Source: Blastochloris viridis (GTDB lineage Bacteria; Pseudomonadota; Alphaproteobacteria; UBA2136; UBA6156). Taken from it: 64,000 nt of DNA. Made by a program: the position numbers and the translations under genes. A model generated the notes under the pieces. The model saw nothing but the letters and a program-made list of their open reading frames with translations, was not told the origin of the DNA and made no database searches. Positions 15,603-24,482 of this stretch are shown here, in pieces. The DNA is taken from the NCBI GenBank assembly GCA_005768725.1, contig VAFM01000001.1, positions 62,001 to 126,000 on the forward strand. The letters are read 5' to 3'. Position 1 is the first letter of the stretch. Each line of letters begins with the position of its first letter.

Positions 15603-16694
15603 ATGAATCTGATCTCTCGAAAATACGCGCTCCTTTCCATAGCTGTTGCAGGCGTGCTGGCCGCTGGCGGATATTTCCTGTTTGTGCGCAAGGATAGTCT
15701 GGAGGGAATTGCTTACGGCAACGGGCGTATCGAGGCACAAAGTATTGACGTTGCAACCCGTTATGCGGCCCGCGTGAGCACCATGCCGGTTGAAGAAGGT
15801 CAGATGGTTGCGGCAGGGGATGTGGTGGCCGAACTTGATCTGGGCGACCTTTCCGCCTCCCTGAATGGTGCCGAAGCCAATGTCCGGGCGCGGGAGCAGC
15901 AACGTGCCGCCGCCGAATCGGCTGTTAAACAGGCCCAGTCGGCTTTAAGCCTTGCAGAAAAAGAATTTGCCCGTGTGGATGCTCTGGCCAAGGATAAGGC
16001 TGTCTCCCAAAGCCGCCGTGATCAAGCGTTGAATGAACGTCAATCCGCTGCTGCCAACGTGGACTCCGCCAAGCAGAACCTTGCCGGCGCGAGTGAGGCT
16101 ATTGGTGTGGCTCAGGCCGAAGTTGACCGTTTGAAGGACTTGCTGACGGATCGTAACCTGCGCGCTCCCAAGGAAGGACGCATCCTGTACAAGCTGGCGG
16201 AGCCGGGCGAAGTTATTCCAGCAGGGGGTAAGGTTGTAACGCTTCTAGACCTTAAGAATGTCTACATGAGCATTTTCCTCCCAGCTAACGAGATTACCCG
16301 GATGCGTCTGGGAGCCGAGGCGCGCATTGTGTTGGATGCTCTCCCCGGCGCGGTAATTCCTGCGTATGTATCTTATATTTCGCCCGAAGCGCAATTCACA
16401 CCACGCCAGGTTGAAACCCGGAGTGAGCGCGAGAAACTGACGTTCCGTGTCAAGGTACGCATTCCCGCGCCGTTGCTTGGCAAGTATATTGATGCCGTGA
16501 AGACCGGCGTGCCGGGAATGGCTTACGTCAAGCTCGACGATGGCCGTGAATGGCCTGCCCAACTGATGGTTAGCCCCGAGCTGGCCAAGATCGCAGCGGA
16601 ACAGGCGGCGGAACAGCCTGCCTCCGAAGCGGCTCCACAAACAAACGATTTAGAAACTTTGCAACCGTCTTCGTCTGAACCCGAGAGCCGATAG
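15603..16694 (+). CDS. HlyD-family periplasmic adaptor (membrane fusion protein)
   Basis: A 363-residue membrane fusion protein of the YhiI/YbhG type. It has an N-terminal membrane anchor (ALLSIAVAGVLAAGGYFLF, about residues 9-27), the first lipoyl half (GRIEAQSIDVATRYAARVSTMPVEEGQMV), a long coiled-coil hairpin (about residues 85-190, rich in Ala, Gln and Arg), the second lipoyl half (LRAPKEGRILYKLAEPGEVIPAGG) and a beta-barrel domain. The tail is Ala/Glu/Pro-rich. It sits 11 bases before the ABC gene and would connect that pump to the outer-membrane factor encoded divergently. Confidence 0.9.
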   Translation: MNLISRKYALLSIAVAGVLAAGGYFLFVRKDSLEGIAYGNGRIEAQSIDVATRYAARVSTMPVEEGQMVAAGDVVAELDLGDLSASLNGAEANVRAREQQRAAAESAVKQAQSALSLAEKEFARVDALAKDKAVSQSRRDQALNERQSAAANVDSAKQNLAGASEAIGVAQAEVDRLKDLLTDRNLRAPKEGRILYKLAEPGEVIPAGGKVVTLLDLKNVYMSIFLPANEITRMRLGAEARIVLDALPGAVIPAYVSYISPEAQFTPRQVETRSEREKLTFRVKVRIPAPLLGKYIDAVKTGVPGMAYVKLDDGREWPAQLMVSPELAKIAAEQAAEQPASEAAPQTNDLETLQPSSSEPESR

Positions 16695-16705
16695 GGACTT
16701 GCGCA

Positions 16706-19423
16706 ATGTTGGTCAAGGCTCTTGATATCCGCCATCATTATGGCAAGACCGCTGCGGTAAACGGGGTCAGCCTGTCGATCCCCCAAGGTGCAAGTATGGC
16801 GATTATCGGGCCGGATGGGGTTGGTAAATCCACTCTACTAGGTTTGATTGCCGGAGCCAAAAAGCTCCAAAAGGGCGATTTGCACGTTTTCGGCGGCAAC
16901 GTGCGGGAGCGTTCGGTTCGTGCCGAATTACAGCAAAGAGCTGCTTATATGCCGCAAGGTTTGGGTAAAAACCTTTACCCTGAATTGAGCATCCGTGAGA
17001 ATCTGGAGTTTTTTGCGCGTTTGTACGGGCACGATAAAGCCGAGCGTGAGCGCCGCATTGAAATGCTGACGCGGGCAACGCGCCTGTTTGCCTTTCTGGA
17101 CCGCCCGGCCGGAAAACTGTCCGGAGGAATGAAGCAGAAGCTTAGTTTGTGCTGTGCCCTGATTCACGACCCGGACCTCTTGATTCTGGATGAGCCGACA
17201 ACGGGCGTGGACCCGTTATCGCGTAAACAGTTTTGGCAATTGATCGACGATATTCGTGCTGAGAGAAAAGGTTTAAGTGTTCTGGTTGCGACCTCTTACA
17301 TGGAAGAGGCGGATCGGTTTGATCAAGTGGTCATGATGAACGAGGGCAAGATCATCGCCCAAGGCTCTCCTTCGGAATTACGGGCGGAATGTGGCGAAGA
17401 CGATCTGGAAAAAGCATTCATCGCGTTTTTGCCGCAAGACCAGCGCGATGGGCACGAAGTGCCCGATGTGACGCCGCGCGACCTCTCGCTCGAAAAAATC
17501 GCTATTTCCGCCCGCAACCTGACGCGGCGCTTTGGCGATTTTACGGCGGTTGACCATGTCAATTTCGATATTCCGCAAGGAGAGATCTTCGGCTTCCTCG
17601 GCTCCAACGGGTGCGGAAAAACCACCACCATGAAGATGTTGACCGGGTTGTTGCCTGTCAACGAGGGTGAATCATCCTTGTTTGGTGAAAAGCTGGTGCC
17701 CGGCGACATGCGTAACCGCCAGCGTATCGGCTACATGTCGCAGGCGTTCTCCCTGTATGGCGAATTGACCGTTGACCAGAACATATGGCTGCATGCCCGG
17801 TTGTTCAAATTGGCCGAAGATAAAGCTGAGGCACGTATTGAGTGGTTGTACGAGCGCTTTGACCTCCAACGCTATAAACATGCCAACTCCGGCGCATTGC
17901 CGCTGGGTGTACGGCAACGTCTCTCACTGGCGGTGGCGGTGATCCATGAGCCGGAAATTCTCATTCTGGATGAGCCGACCTCCGGTGTTGACCCTGTGGC
18001 ACGCGATAATTTCTGGGCCTTGCTTATCGAGCTTTCCCGCAAGGATGCCGTGACCATTTTCATTTCCACCCACTTCATGAACGAAGCTGCGCGTTGTGAT
18101 CGCATTTCCCTTATGCACGCAGGGCGCGTACTGGCGACCGGCAAGCCGGATGACCTGCGCGTGCAGAAAGGATCTGCCACGCTGGATGAGGCTTTTGTGT
18201 CGTACCTTGAGGATGCCGTACAGGAAACGTCAAAGGATGCACAGCCTGACGTATCGAAAGCGGCCTTTGGAGAGGTTGCCTCGACCCATGCTCCCGTGAG
18301 TGTGTTGGAGCGGGTTTTCTCCCTTAAACGCATGATGGCATATGCCCGCCGCGAAATTATGGAAATGCTACGCGACCCCGTGAGGCTGGGCGTGGCAACG
18401 CTGGGCACCGCCCTGCTTATGCTGGTATTCGGTTATGGCATTACCATGGACGTTAATTCCTTGCGTTTTGCAGCGCTGGATTTGGATCACACACCCGAAA
18501 GCCGTGCCTATGTGGAAGAGCTCAGTGGTTCAAGCTACTTTGAAATCCAAAAGCCAATTGCCAATAGTGAGTCGGTGATTCCGCGCCTGCAAAGCGGCGA
18601 TATCTCGATGGCGTTGGAAATACCTCCCAACTTCGGAAAAGACTTGGAACGCGGGGCGCCAACTCAGGTTGCCGCATGGGTCGATGGCTCCATGCCGTTC
18701 CGGGCCGAAACCATCGGTGGTTATCTCCAGGGCATCCACCAGTATTTCCTTCAGAACCACGGGCTGACAGCGCAGTCGCCATTGAATATCCAGATGCGTT
18801 ACCTGTTCAACCAGTCGTTTGAAAGCCTGAATGCGATGGTTCCTTCGGTCATCGGATTGCTGCTGGTATTCATTCCGGCCATTTTATCGGCTCTATCCGT
18901 TGTTCGGGAGAAGGAAATGGGTTCCATTTCGAACATGTACGTTACACCGGTCACACGGCTTGAATTCGTTCTCGGCAAACAAATCCCTTACGTGATTTTT
19001 GCAATGATAAGCTTCCTTATCGTGTTGCTGATGGCGGTGTTCCTTTTCCATATTCCCATAAAGGGTAGTCTTATTGGCCTGCTTGTAGGTACGCTGCTGT
19101 ATGTGTTTTCCACAACCGGCTTGGGCCTGCTGATCTCTTCCTTCACGAAGTCTCAGGTAGCCGCCCTGTTCGGGGTTGGTATTACCACCATGATTCCCGC
19201 AGCGCAGTTCTCGGGGCTGATACAGCCTGTCGCGACGCTGGAGGGAGCTGCCTACTGGATCGGTACGTTGTATCCCACCACGTACTTCCTTAAAACCAGC
19301 GTAGGTGCCTTTACCAAGGGGCTTGGCTTTATGGAGCTACAACCGTTCCTGCTCTCTCTTTTACTCTTCATTCCGGCGCTGTTGATCCTCAACGTCATGC
19401 TGCTTAAGAAACAGGAAGCTTAA
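16706..19423 (+). CDS. RbbA-like ABC protein: two ATPase domains fused to an ABC-2 permease
   Basis: A 905-residue fusion. ATPase domain 1 has Walker A GPDGVGKS (35-42), signature LSGGM (138-142) and Walker B LLILDEP (158-164). ATPase domain 2 starts near residue 265 with Walker A GSNGCGKT, a degenerate signature LPLGVRQRL and LILDEPTSGVDP. From about residue 545 an ABC-2 permease follows: an RREIMEMLRDPVRLG entry helix, a large external loop, then five hydrophobic helices. This is the architecture of E. coli RbbA (YhiH), which sits between an HlyD adaptor and a YhhJ permease exactly as here. RbbA has been described as ribosome-associated, but the context favours export of a small molecule. 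Confidence 0.9.
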   Translation: MLVKALDIRHHYGKTAAVNGVSLSIPQGASMAIIGPDGVGKSTLLGLIAGAKKLQKGDLHVFGGNVRERSVRAELQQRAAYMPQGLGKNLYPELSIRENLEFFARLYGHDKAERERRIEMLTRATRLFAFLDRPAGKLSGGMKQKLSLCCALIHDPDLLILDEPTTGVDPLSRKQFWQLIDDIRAERKGLSVLVATSYMEEADRFDQVVMMNEGKIIAQGSPSELRAECGEDDLEKAFIAFLPQDQRDGHEVPDVTPRDLSLEKIAISARNLTRRFGDFTAVDHVNFDIPQGEIFGFLGSNGCGKTTTMKMLTGLLPVNEGESSLFGEKLVPGDMRNRQRIGYMSQAFSLYGELTVDQNIWLHARLFKLAEDKAEARIEWLYERFDLQRYKHANSGALPLGVRQRLSLAVAVIHEPEILILDEPTSGVDPVARDNFWALLIELSRKDAVTIFISTHFMNEAARCDRISLMHAGRVLATGKPDDLRVQKGSATLDEAFVSYLEDAVQETSKDAQPDVSKAAFGEVASTHAPVSVLERVFSLKRMMAYARREIMEMLRDPVRLGVATLGTALLMLVFGYGITMDVNSLRFAALDLDHTPESRAYVEELSGSSYFEIQKPIANSESVIPRLQSGDISMALEIPPNFGKDLERGAPTQVAAWVDGSMPFRAETIGGYLQGIHQYFLQNHGLTAQSPLNIQMRYLFNQSFESLNAMVPSVIGLLLVFIPAILSALSVVREKEMGSISNMYVTPVTRLEFVLGKQIPYVIFAMISFLIVLLMAVFLFHIPIKGSLIGLLVGTLLYVFSTTGLGLLISSFTKSQVAALFGVGITTMIPAAQFSGLIQPVATLEGAAYWIGTLYPTTYFLKTSVGAFTKGLGFMELQPFLLSLLLFIPALLILNVMLLKKQEA

Positions 19424-19424
19424 C

Positions 19425-20558
19425 ATGAGAATCCAACTTCCATCCTTCTCAAATATTGTCAATTTATGCCGCAAGGAATGGCTTTCGCTGATGCACGATA
19501 CCGTTATGCTGGTGTTTATCGTGTTCTCCTTTAGTCTATCGCTTTATTCGCAGGCAACGGGTACGTCCACAGATCTTAACCAAGCAGCTGTCGGCATTGT
19601 GGATGAAGACCGTTCGCAATTATCCAGCAGGTTTACCGATGCTCTTTTGCCGCCGTATTTCGGTAAAATAACCCACATCAATCAGGCACAGGTCGATAAA
19701 GGTCTGGAATCAGCCACATACAGTTTCGTCGTACATTTCCCCGAGAAGATGGAAGCCGATTTGCGGGCAGGGAAGACGACAACTGTTCAAATCCTGATTG
19801 ATGCTACCGTCATCGGTCAAGCTCAGATCGGCGCAGGGTATATCCAGAATATTTTCCAGCAAGAGCTGGCCCGGTATTTCAATATCCAGAGCAATGCCAA
19901 ACCCCAAGCTGATCTGGTCATCCGCTATGCCTTTAACCAGGCCCGCAATACGGCATGGTTTTCATCCATTACCGGTATGATTCAAAACGTCACCATGTTG
20001 GCGATCCTCCTTGCAGGAGCCGCCTTGTTGCGGGAGCGCGAAAGCGGAACGATTGAACACTTGCTGGTTATGCCTGTAACAGCCGTGGAAATCGTCCTCT
20101 CCAAAGTGATTGCGAACGGTGCCGTTATCCTGCTGGTCGTATGGCTGGCTATCGAGCTTACGATACGCCGCTGGATCGGCGTGGAGATCAATGGTTCGGT
20201 TCCGTTGTTTATGCTGGCCACGGCGCTTTACCTGTTTTTCACGACCGGGCTGGGGCTCTTCCTCGGTACGGTGGCCCGTTCCATGCCGCAATTAGGGTTG
20301 ATGTTCATTCTGATCGTACTGCCAATGAACCTGCTCTCCGGTGGATTCACGCCTTTGGAGAGTATGCCCGCGGTACTTCAAAGCATTATGAAGCTGGTGC
20401 CTTCCACCAACTACATCAGTCTCGCACAGGCCATTTTATTCCGTAACGCAGGGCTTTCCGTGGTATGGCCGCAGATGCTGATGGTGACAGGTGTGGGGCT
20501 GCTTCTGTTTGTGTACAGCATTCTCAAGTTCCGAAGCTTTTTGGGACGGCAGGGATGA
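19425..20558 (+). CDS. ABC-2 type permease (YhhJ-like)
   Basis: A 377-residue ABC-2 permease: an N-terminal amphipathic helix (CRKEWLSLMHDTVMLVFIVFSFSLSLYSQA), a periplasmic loop of about 130 residues, then five to six membrane helices. ESGTIEHLLVMPVTAVEIVLSKVIANG is the coupling segment, followed by LGLFLGTVARSMPQLGLMFILIVLPMNLLSGGFTP. It starts one base after the RbbA-like stop and would form the second half of the channel. Its last bases overlap the start of the DUF4105 gene (ATGA). Confidence 0.9.
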   Translation: MRIQLPSFSNIVNLCRKEWLSLMHDTVMLVFIVFSFSLSLYSQATGTSTDLNQAAVGIVDEDRSQLSSRFTDALLPPYFGKITHINQAQVDKGLESATYSFVVHFPEKMEADLRAGKTTTVQILIDATVIGQAQIGAGYIQNIFQQELARYFNIQSNAKPQADLVIRYAFNQARNTAWFSSITGMIQNVTMLAILLAGAALLRERESGTIEHLLVMPVTAVEIVLSKVIANGAVILLVVWLAIELTIRRWIGVEINGSVPLFMLATALYLFFTTGLGLFLGTVARSMPQLGLMFILIVLPMNLLSGGFTPLESMPAVLQSIMKLVPSTNYISLAQAILFRNAGLSVVWPQMLMVTGVGLLLFVYSILKFRSFLGRQG

Positions 20559-21568
20559 CAAACATGGCAGATATCATAAGGAGGTGCATTCTTACTCTTG
20601 TCTGCATCTCACTTGGTATCGTGGGAGGGATGGCTCTTTGGTACGGCCTGAAGGATATGATGACCTTGCGTGTTGTTCTGCTGGCGGCATGGGTGTGTTT
20701 TCACGGTATCATCATGGTTCTTACCTGGAAGAAGAGTGAACTTGCTCGCACATGGCTTTGCTACGGGATAATCCTGCTTGGCTTGGTATCCTGGTGGGGC
20801 TCCATCCGGCCTTCCAATAACCGCCTGTGGGCGGATGACGTGTCTCGGACTGTTACGGCAGAGGTGAATGGTGATGCCGTGGTATTGCACAACGTGCGCT
20901 CTTTCCACTGGAGAACATCAACCGATTACGATATCCGGTGGGAAGATCGGCGTTACGACCTTGCGGAACTGGAATCGGTTGATTTATTCCTTTCCACATG
21001 GGGAAATCCCAACATTGCCCACACCCTTGTGAGTTTTGGATTCCGTGACGGCCAACATGTCGTGTTCTCATTGGAAATCCGTAAGGAGCAGGGGGAAGCC
21101 TTTTCGTCGGTAGCTGGATTCTTTAAACAATACGAACAGGCACTGATCGCTGCGGATGAGAGGGATATCATTTACACTCGCACGAACATCCGCAAAGAGG
21201 ATGTGACGCGCTACGCCGTACGTCTTACGCCCGAGCAACGTAAGGTTCTTTTCCTCAAATATCTGGCAAGGGGCAATGCGTTGGCTTCTGAACCCGTCTT
21301 TTACAATACCTTGACGGCCAATTGCACGACAGTGGTATTCGACATGGTGCGCAGTATCGTGCCCGGCCTGCCGCTGGATAGGCGGATACTGTTTTCCGGT
21401 CTTTTACCTTCCTATATCTTCGACGTAGGCGGGTTCGGACGGGAGGCTACGTTGGAGCAGCTCACGGGGCAGGGGCGTATTACCAAGCGCGCGCAAGACA
21501 TTCAGGATATCAATGATTACTCGCGTATCATCCGCAACGTGTCACCAACGGAAAGGGTTACCCCATGA
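20555..21568 (+). CDS. DUF4105 membrane protein
   Basis: A 337-residue protein with two or three N-terminal membrane helices (about residues 10-90) followed by a periplasmic DUF4105 domain. The domain shows RNVRSFHWRT-like entry, DLFLSTWGNPNIAHTLVSFGF, YTRTNIRKEDVTRYAVRLTPEQRKVLFLKYL and YNTLTANCTTVVFDMVRSIVP, where the conserved N-C-T triad resembles a papain-like amidase/lipoprotein-processing fold. The start at 20555 overlaps the permease stop as ATGA; a second ATG lies at 20564. Co-transcription with an exporter and a lipoprotein suggests an envelope role. The biochemical activity is not established. Confidence 0.78.
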   Translation: MTNMADIIRRCILTLVCISLGIVGGMALWYGLKDMMTLRVVLLAAWVCFHGIIMVLTWKKSELARTWLCYGIILLGLVSWWGSIRPSNNRLWADDVSRTVTAEVNGDAVVLHNVRSFHWRTSTDYDIRWEDRRYDLAELESVDLFLSTWGNPNIAHTLVSFGFRDGQHVVFSLEIRKEQGEAFSSVAGFFKQYEQALIAADERDIIYTRTNIRKEDVTRYAVRLTPEQRKVLFLKYLARGNALASEPVFYNTLTANCTTVVFDMVRSIVPGLPLDRRILFSGLLPSYIFDVGGFGREATLEQLTGQGRITKRAQDIQDINDYSRIIRNVSPTERVTP

Positions 21569-22872
21569 ATATGAGTACCAAGACTCCGGCTCTTCGGACT
21601 CTGTTGCTGGCCACGGCATTTTTGGCGTTACACGGCTGCTCCAGCCTCGCCAAGGGGATTACCGAAGCTGTGATACAGGGGCCGGTAAGTCGGGAAGACC
21701 TGCGCCAGTGCGAGATTGAAGGAGCTAAGTTCGATGGCATCCGGCAAAGCCTGAGTAATATGACCGATAAAATGGGGGTTACCAAGGTTCTGATGGTGCA
21801 CGGGATTAATTCCCATATGCCCGGCTATTCAACCCGCTTCAGGAAAAAGCTGCTTGAAGAGTTGGAGCTTAATGTAACGGAGGCCGAGGTTAAAACCATT
21901 CAGCTAGATAGTTCTGAGGTATCGTGGAAACCGGAGGAGCCTCATGTACTGGGTCAGTTGAAAGTAAGTCGTCATACGGATAATGACGGGAAGCGCCAGC
22001 TGATATTTTACGAGCTTACCTGGTCACCGATTTCCGACCTTGAGAAAAAGACGCTTATGGCTGATTCCGCCAACTATGAGGGCTTGCGTCGGGCAAGTCT
22101 TAATGCATCTCTCAAAAGTTTCATGAATACGACGGTGCCGGATCTGCTGATTTATACGGGAGATGGCCGCGACAAGATTACGGCCTCGGTGAAGGAATCG
22201 GTTTGCTGGATGCTAGGTAACGATTGGGAGAGTCTTCCCAAAGCAGGACAATATGACTGTAATGCATGGCGAGGCTCGACGTTTGATGGACTTGCTGATG
22301 ACAACTACTTCTTCGTAACTCATAGTCTGGGCAGTCGCATAACCATCGATACGATACAGGATTTTTCGAAACGTGAGAATGATGTGGTGGATGATCCCAA
22401 AAATCATAAAATCGGCCATATCGTTCGGGAAAAGAACTTTACGGTTTTCATGCTGGCAAACCAGTTACCTTTGTTGCAAATGGGGCGGAAAATACCTGAA
22501 GTGACGAACGAACAAGCCTCATACTGTGCTGTAGATGGCGCAAAAGCTTCGCAGCGTGTGATGAACGCAATGAATATCATTGCCTTTAGTGACCCGAACG
22601 ATATTCTTTCCTATCCGATTCCATTCGATTTTGCCGACAAGAGCATCGACAGCCGGATATGCCCGATTGTCACCAATGTCAGTCTACAGGTGGCCAATAC
22701 GCAAACGCTGTTTGATGCGGTATCTTTTGCTAATCCGCTTCAGGCGCATTCAGGCTATATGGAAGACGACAGGGTCGTTGATCTCATTGCCAATGGCATT
22801 CATGCTGACAACATGTCGCCGCTTATCAAGAGCAAATGCAAATGGCTTGAGATTTCTCGTAAAAGTAAGTAG
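21565..22872 (+). CDS. Lipoprotein with alpha/beta-hydrolase-like motifs
   Basis: A 435-residue predicted lipoprotein. The signal is TLLLATAFLALHGC with lipidated C25. In the mature part, VLMVHGINSH near residue 77 and FFVTHSLGSRITIDTI near residue 247 resemble the oxyanion loop and nucleophile elbow (S-L-G-S in place of GxSxG) of alpha/beta hydrolases, and IAFSDPNDILSYPIP may carry the acid. No named family is recognised. It starts inside the DUF4105 stop (ATGA) and ends the exporter operon. A lipase or esterase role at the membrane is possible but inferred from short motifs only. Confidence 0.65.
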   Translation: MNMSTKTPALRTLLLATAFLALHGCSSLAKGITEAVIQGPVSREDLRQCEIEGAKFDGIRQSLSNMTDKMGVTKVLMVHGINSHMPGYSTRFRKKLLEELELNVTEAEVKTIQLDSSEVSWKPEEPHVLGQLKVSRHTDNDGKRQLIFYELTWSPISDLEKKTLMADSANYEGLRRASLNASLKSFMNTTVPDLLIYTGDGRDKITASVKESVCWMLGNDWESLPKAGQYDCNAWRGSTFDGLADDNYFFVTHSLGSRITIDTIQDFSKRENDVVDDPKNHKIGHIVREKNFTVFMLANQLPLLQMGRKIPEVTNEQASYCAVDGAKASQRVMNAMNIIAFSDPNDILSYPIPFDFADKSIDSRICPIVTNVSLQVANTQTLFDAVSFANPLQAHSGYMEDDRVVDLIANGIHADNMSPLIKSKCKWLEISRKSK

Positions 22873-23020
22873 CAATGATGTGGCAATCAGGTTATTCGAT
22901 GCGGGCTAAGAATAGGGCCTGCCGATGATATCGGGTTTAAATGGAGTGAGACTGTGCAAACAAGTCTGTGCTCTATCCAGTTTGAATCCGTTATGTTTCC
23001 TCTAACAAGAAAGTCTTCCT

Positions 23021-23221
23021 ATGGGTGTTTTCGCACGTATTCTTCTCCTTATCGGCGGTGTTGTCACTGGCTGGTTTGTCGCTCGTGATGCCGACAATTT
23101 TCATGTGATCAATTTCATGGTCACGCTGGGCTTGTTCGTGTTGTGCGTGGCGGGTGTGGCATTCCGTTCTACACTTGCGGGGTGGTGGAAAAACCTGTGG
23201 AAGCGCATTCGTCCGTCGTAA
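23021..23221 (+). CDS. Small membrane protein
   Basis: A 66-residue protein that is essentially two membrane helices (FARILLLIGGVVTGWFVAR and INFMVTLGLFVLCVAGVAF) followed by a basic tail KNLWKRIRPS. It lies 148 bases after the lipoprotein gene on the same strand. The gap between them holds no other gene. No strong ribosome binding site is visible. Function unknown. Confidence 0.5.
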   Translation: MGVFARILLLIGGVVTGWFVARDADNFHVINFMVTLGLFVLCVAGVAFRSTLAGWWKNLWKRIRPS

Positions 23222-23311
23222 AAAGAGAGGAGTAGGGATTATCTCTCTTGGGAGGCGTGAGTCATTTTGCCACTTTAATATAAGGAGTGACAAATATCGC
23301 CTGTGCCACCG

Positions 23312-23779
23312 TTACCAGATTGATTCATATAATGAGTGTTCGGGAGTGAATGGGTTTGTACAAATCAAATCTTCCCCCACCAAAGTTTCTTTATCCCCCT
23401 TACTCTCCTGCAAAACCCTGAATGGGGTTGAGAGTTGGGCGGTTCCAACTCCGTTTTCCTTGGAGACGGCCTCCCGTTGGTGGGCGGAACCCGTCTTCCA
23501 AGTCTGGGCGGGGGTTTCCATGAATCCCCTGACCTTCCTCACGGCGGTTCTAACCTCGGGCATCTCGGCCTCAATCAGCCCCAGCCGGTCACTGATGGAC
23601 TGAACGGCCTCCTCCATGCTGGCCATGCGGGCCTCAAGCCGGGCAATGGCCGTATTGCTATTCAGCTTGCCCAACACCTCGGCGGCCTGCTCAATCTCCT
23701 TCTCAGTCTCCCTCTGCTGAACTCTCAGTTGGTTTTTCATGTCATCCATCTCCTTCATCTTCTCCTGCCAGACTTCCAT
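23312..23779 (-). CDS. Hypothetical coiled-coil protein
   Basis: A 155-residue protein whose first 95 residues are a continuous heptad-patterned coiled coil (EKMKEMDDMKNQLRVQQRET, AAEVLGKLNSNTAIARLEAR, MASMEEAVQSISDRLGLIEAE). The last 50 residues are low in structure. It overlaps the DUF3892 gene by 38 bases in another frame. The frame remains open upstream of the chosen ATG with helical-looking codons, so the true start may be earlier at a non-ATG codon. No family recognised; the C-terminal part may not be conserved. Confidence 0.45.
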   Translation of the reverse strand: MEVWQEKMKEMDDMKNQLRVQQRETEKEIEQAAEVLGKLNSNTAIARLEARMASMEEAVQSISDRLGLIEAEMPEVRTAVRKVRGFMETPAQTWKTGSAHQREAVSKENGVGTAQLSTPFRVLQESKGDKETLVGEDLICTNPFTPEHSLYESIW

Positions 23780-24062
23780 GGTAATGGTCTGCGCAAGGTC
23801 TAGCAGTGCCGGGGACGGCGTAGCCGCTTCCAGTATCCGTCAACGTGTTGTCGGCGTAGGTCTGGACATACGGCGGGATGGCGTCAACCACCTTGAGGTA
23901 TGCGCGACGGCCGTTGACCTCAGTATAAAACTGATTGCCAGCGTTGATGGATTGCACCACTTCTTGCTTTGGCCACCACCGCCCACCTGCGTACAGATGG
24001 GTGATGTGCTCGTGGCGGGAACCGTTTGAGAGGGCGATGTGAGTCACTTGATAACTAGTCAT
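23742..24062 (-). CDS. DUF3892 domain protein
   Basis: A 106-residue protein with the DUF3892 pattern: VTHIALSNGSRHEHITHLYAGG, a Trp-Trp followed by V..I..G..FY, then VNGRRAYLKVVDAIPPYVQTYADNTLTD. Such proteins end shortly after this point; here about 30 residues of different composition follow (GTARPCADHYHG), which may be a frameshifted tail. The ATG at 24062 follows AAGGGAAG with 8-base spacing. The gene starts 5 bases after the YjzC-like stop, so the two are one transcript. Function of the family is unknown. Confidence 0.7.
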   Translation of the reverse strand: MTSYQVTHIALSNGSRHEHITHLYAGGRWWPKQEVVQSINAGNQFYTEVNGRRAYLKVVDAIPPYVQTYADNTLTDTGSGYAVPGTARPCADHYHGSLAGEDEGDG

Positions 24063-24067
24063 GTGAT

Positions 24068-24274
24068 TCACTTCCCTTGCCCGGATTGGTTCCGGGTGCG
24101 GTCTACCAGCGTGTAGGTGGCGCCGGATTGAGTCGTTGGCGGCAAGGGTTTGCCCTGCACTGCCGTAATCTCATGCCCGACACCCCCACGGGGGCCGATT
24201 TGTTGATATTGCCCCGAAGCAGGCGCTTCGGTACCCGGTTTGAGGCCGGACGGCCTCGGTGGCGTTTTAGCCAT
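24068..24274 (-). CDS. YjzC-like small protein
   Basis: A 68-residue protein with the pattern of the YjzC family: LKPGTEAPASGQYQQIGPRGG, EITAVQGKPLPPT, GATYTLVDRT. These are short, Gly/Pro-rich, probably unstructured or beta-hairpin proteins of unknown role. It heads a minus-strand run YjzC-like, DUF3892, coiled coil, and is divergent from the AbiE operon. The 208-base gap to abiEi contains the abiE promoter. Confidence 0.7.
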   Translation of the reverse strand: MAKTPPRPSGLKPGTEAPASGQYQQIGPRGGVGHEITAVQGKPLPPTTQSGATYTLVDRTRNQSGQGK

Positions 24275-24431
24275 GATTGCACCTCATATTTTGTGCAGTT
24301 AACGGCCGCCCTCCTTGAAGGAGCAGTACAGGTGCACTACACTGAGGTAATGGGCTTCTTGCTGACAGGGGTAACTGTATGAATTACAATGATACCTGCT
24401 GCATGTTGCATGAATTTTAGTCTAAACTTCA

Positions 24432-24461
24432 TTGAAACTTCTGGTGACTTATCCTATAAGT
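24432..24461 (+). promoter_or_regulatory. abiE promoter with operator palindrome
   Basis: TTGAAA (24432-24437), a 17-base spacer and TATAAG (24455-24460) make a near-consensus sigma-70 promoter. A perfect inverted repeat ACTTAT-CCT-ATAAGT (24447-24461) covers the -10 box. AbiEi antitoxins are known to repress their own promoter through inverted repeats, so this is the likely operator. Confidence 0.7.
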
Positions 24462-24482
24462 GATACGAAGGAGATTACGACA

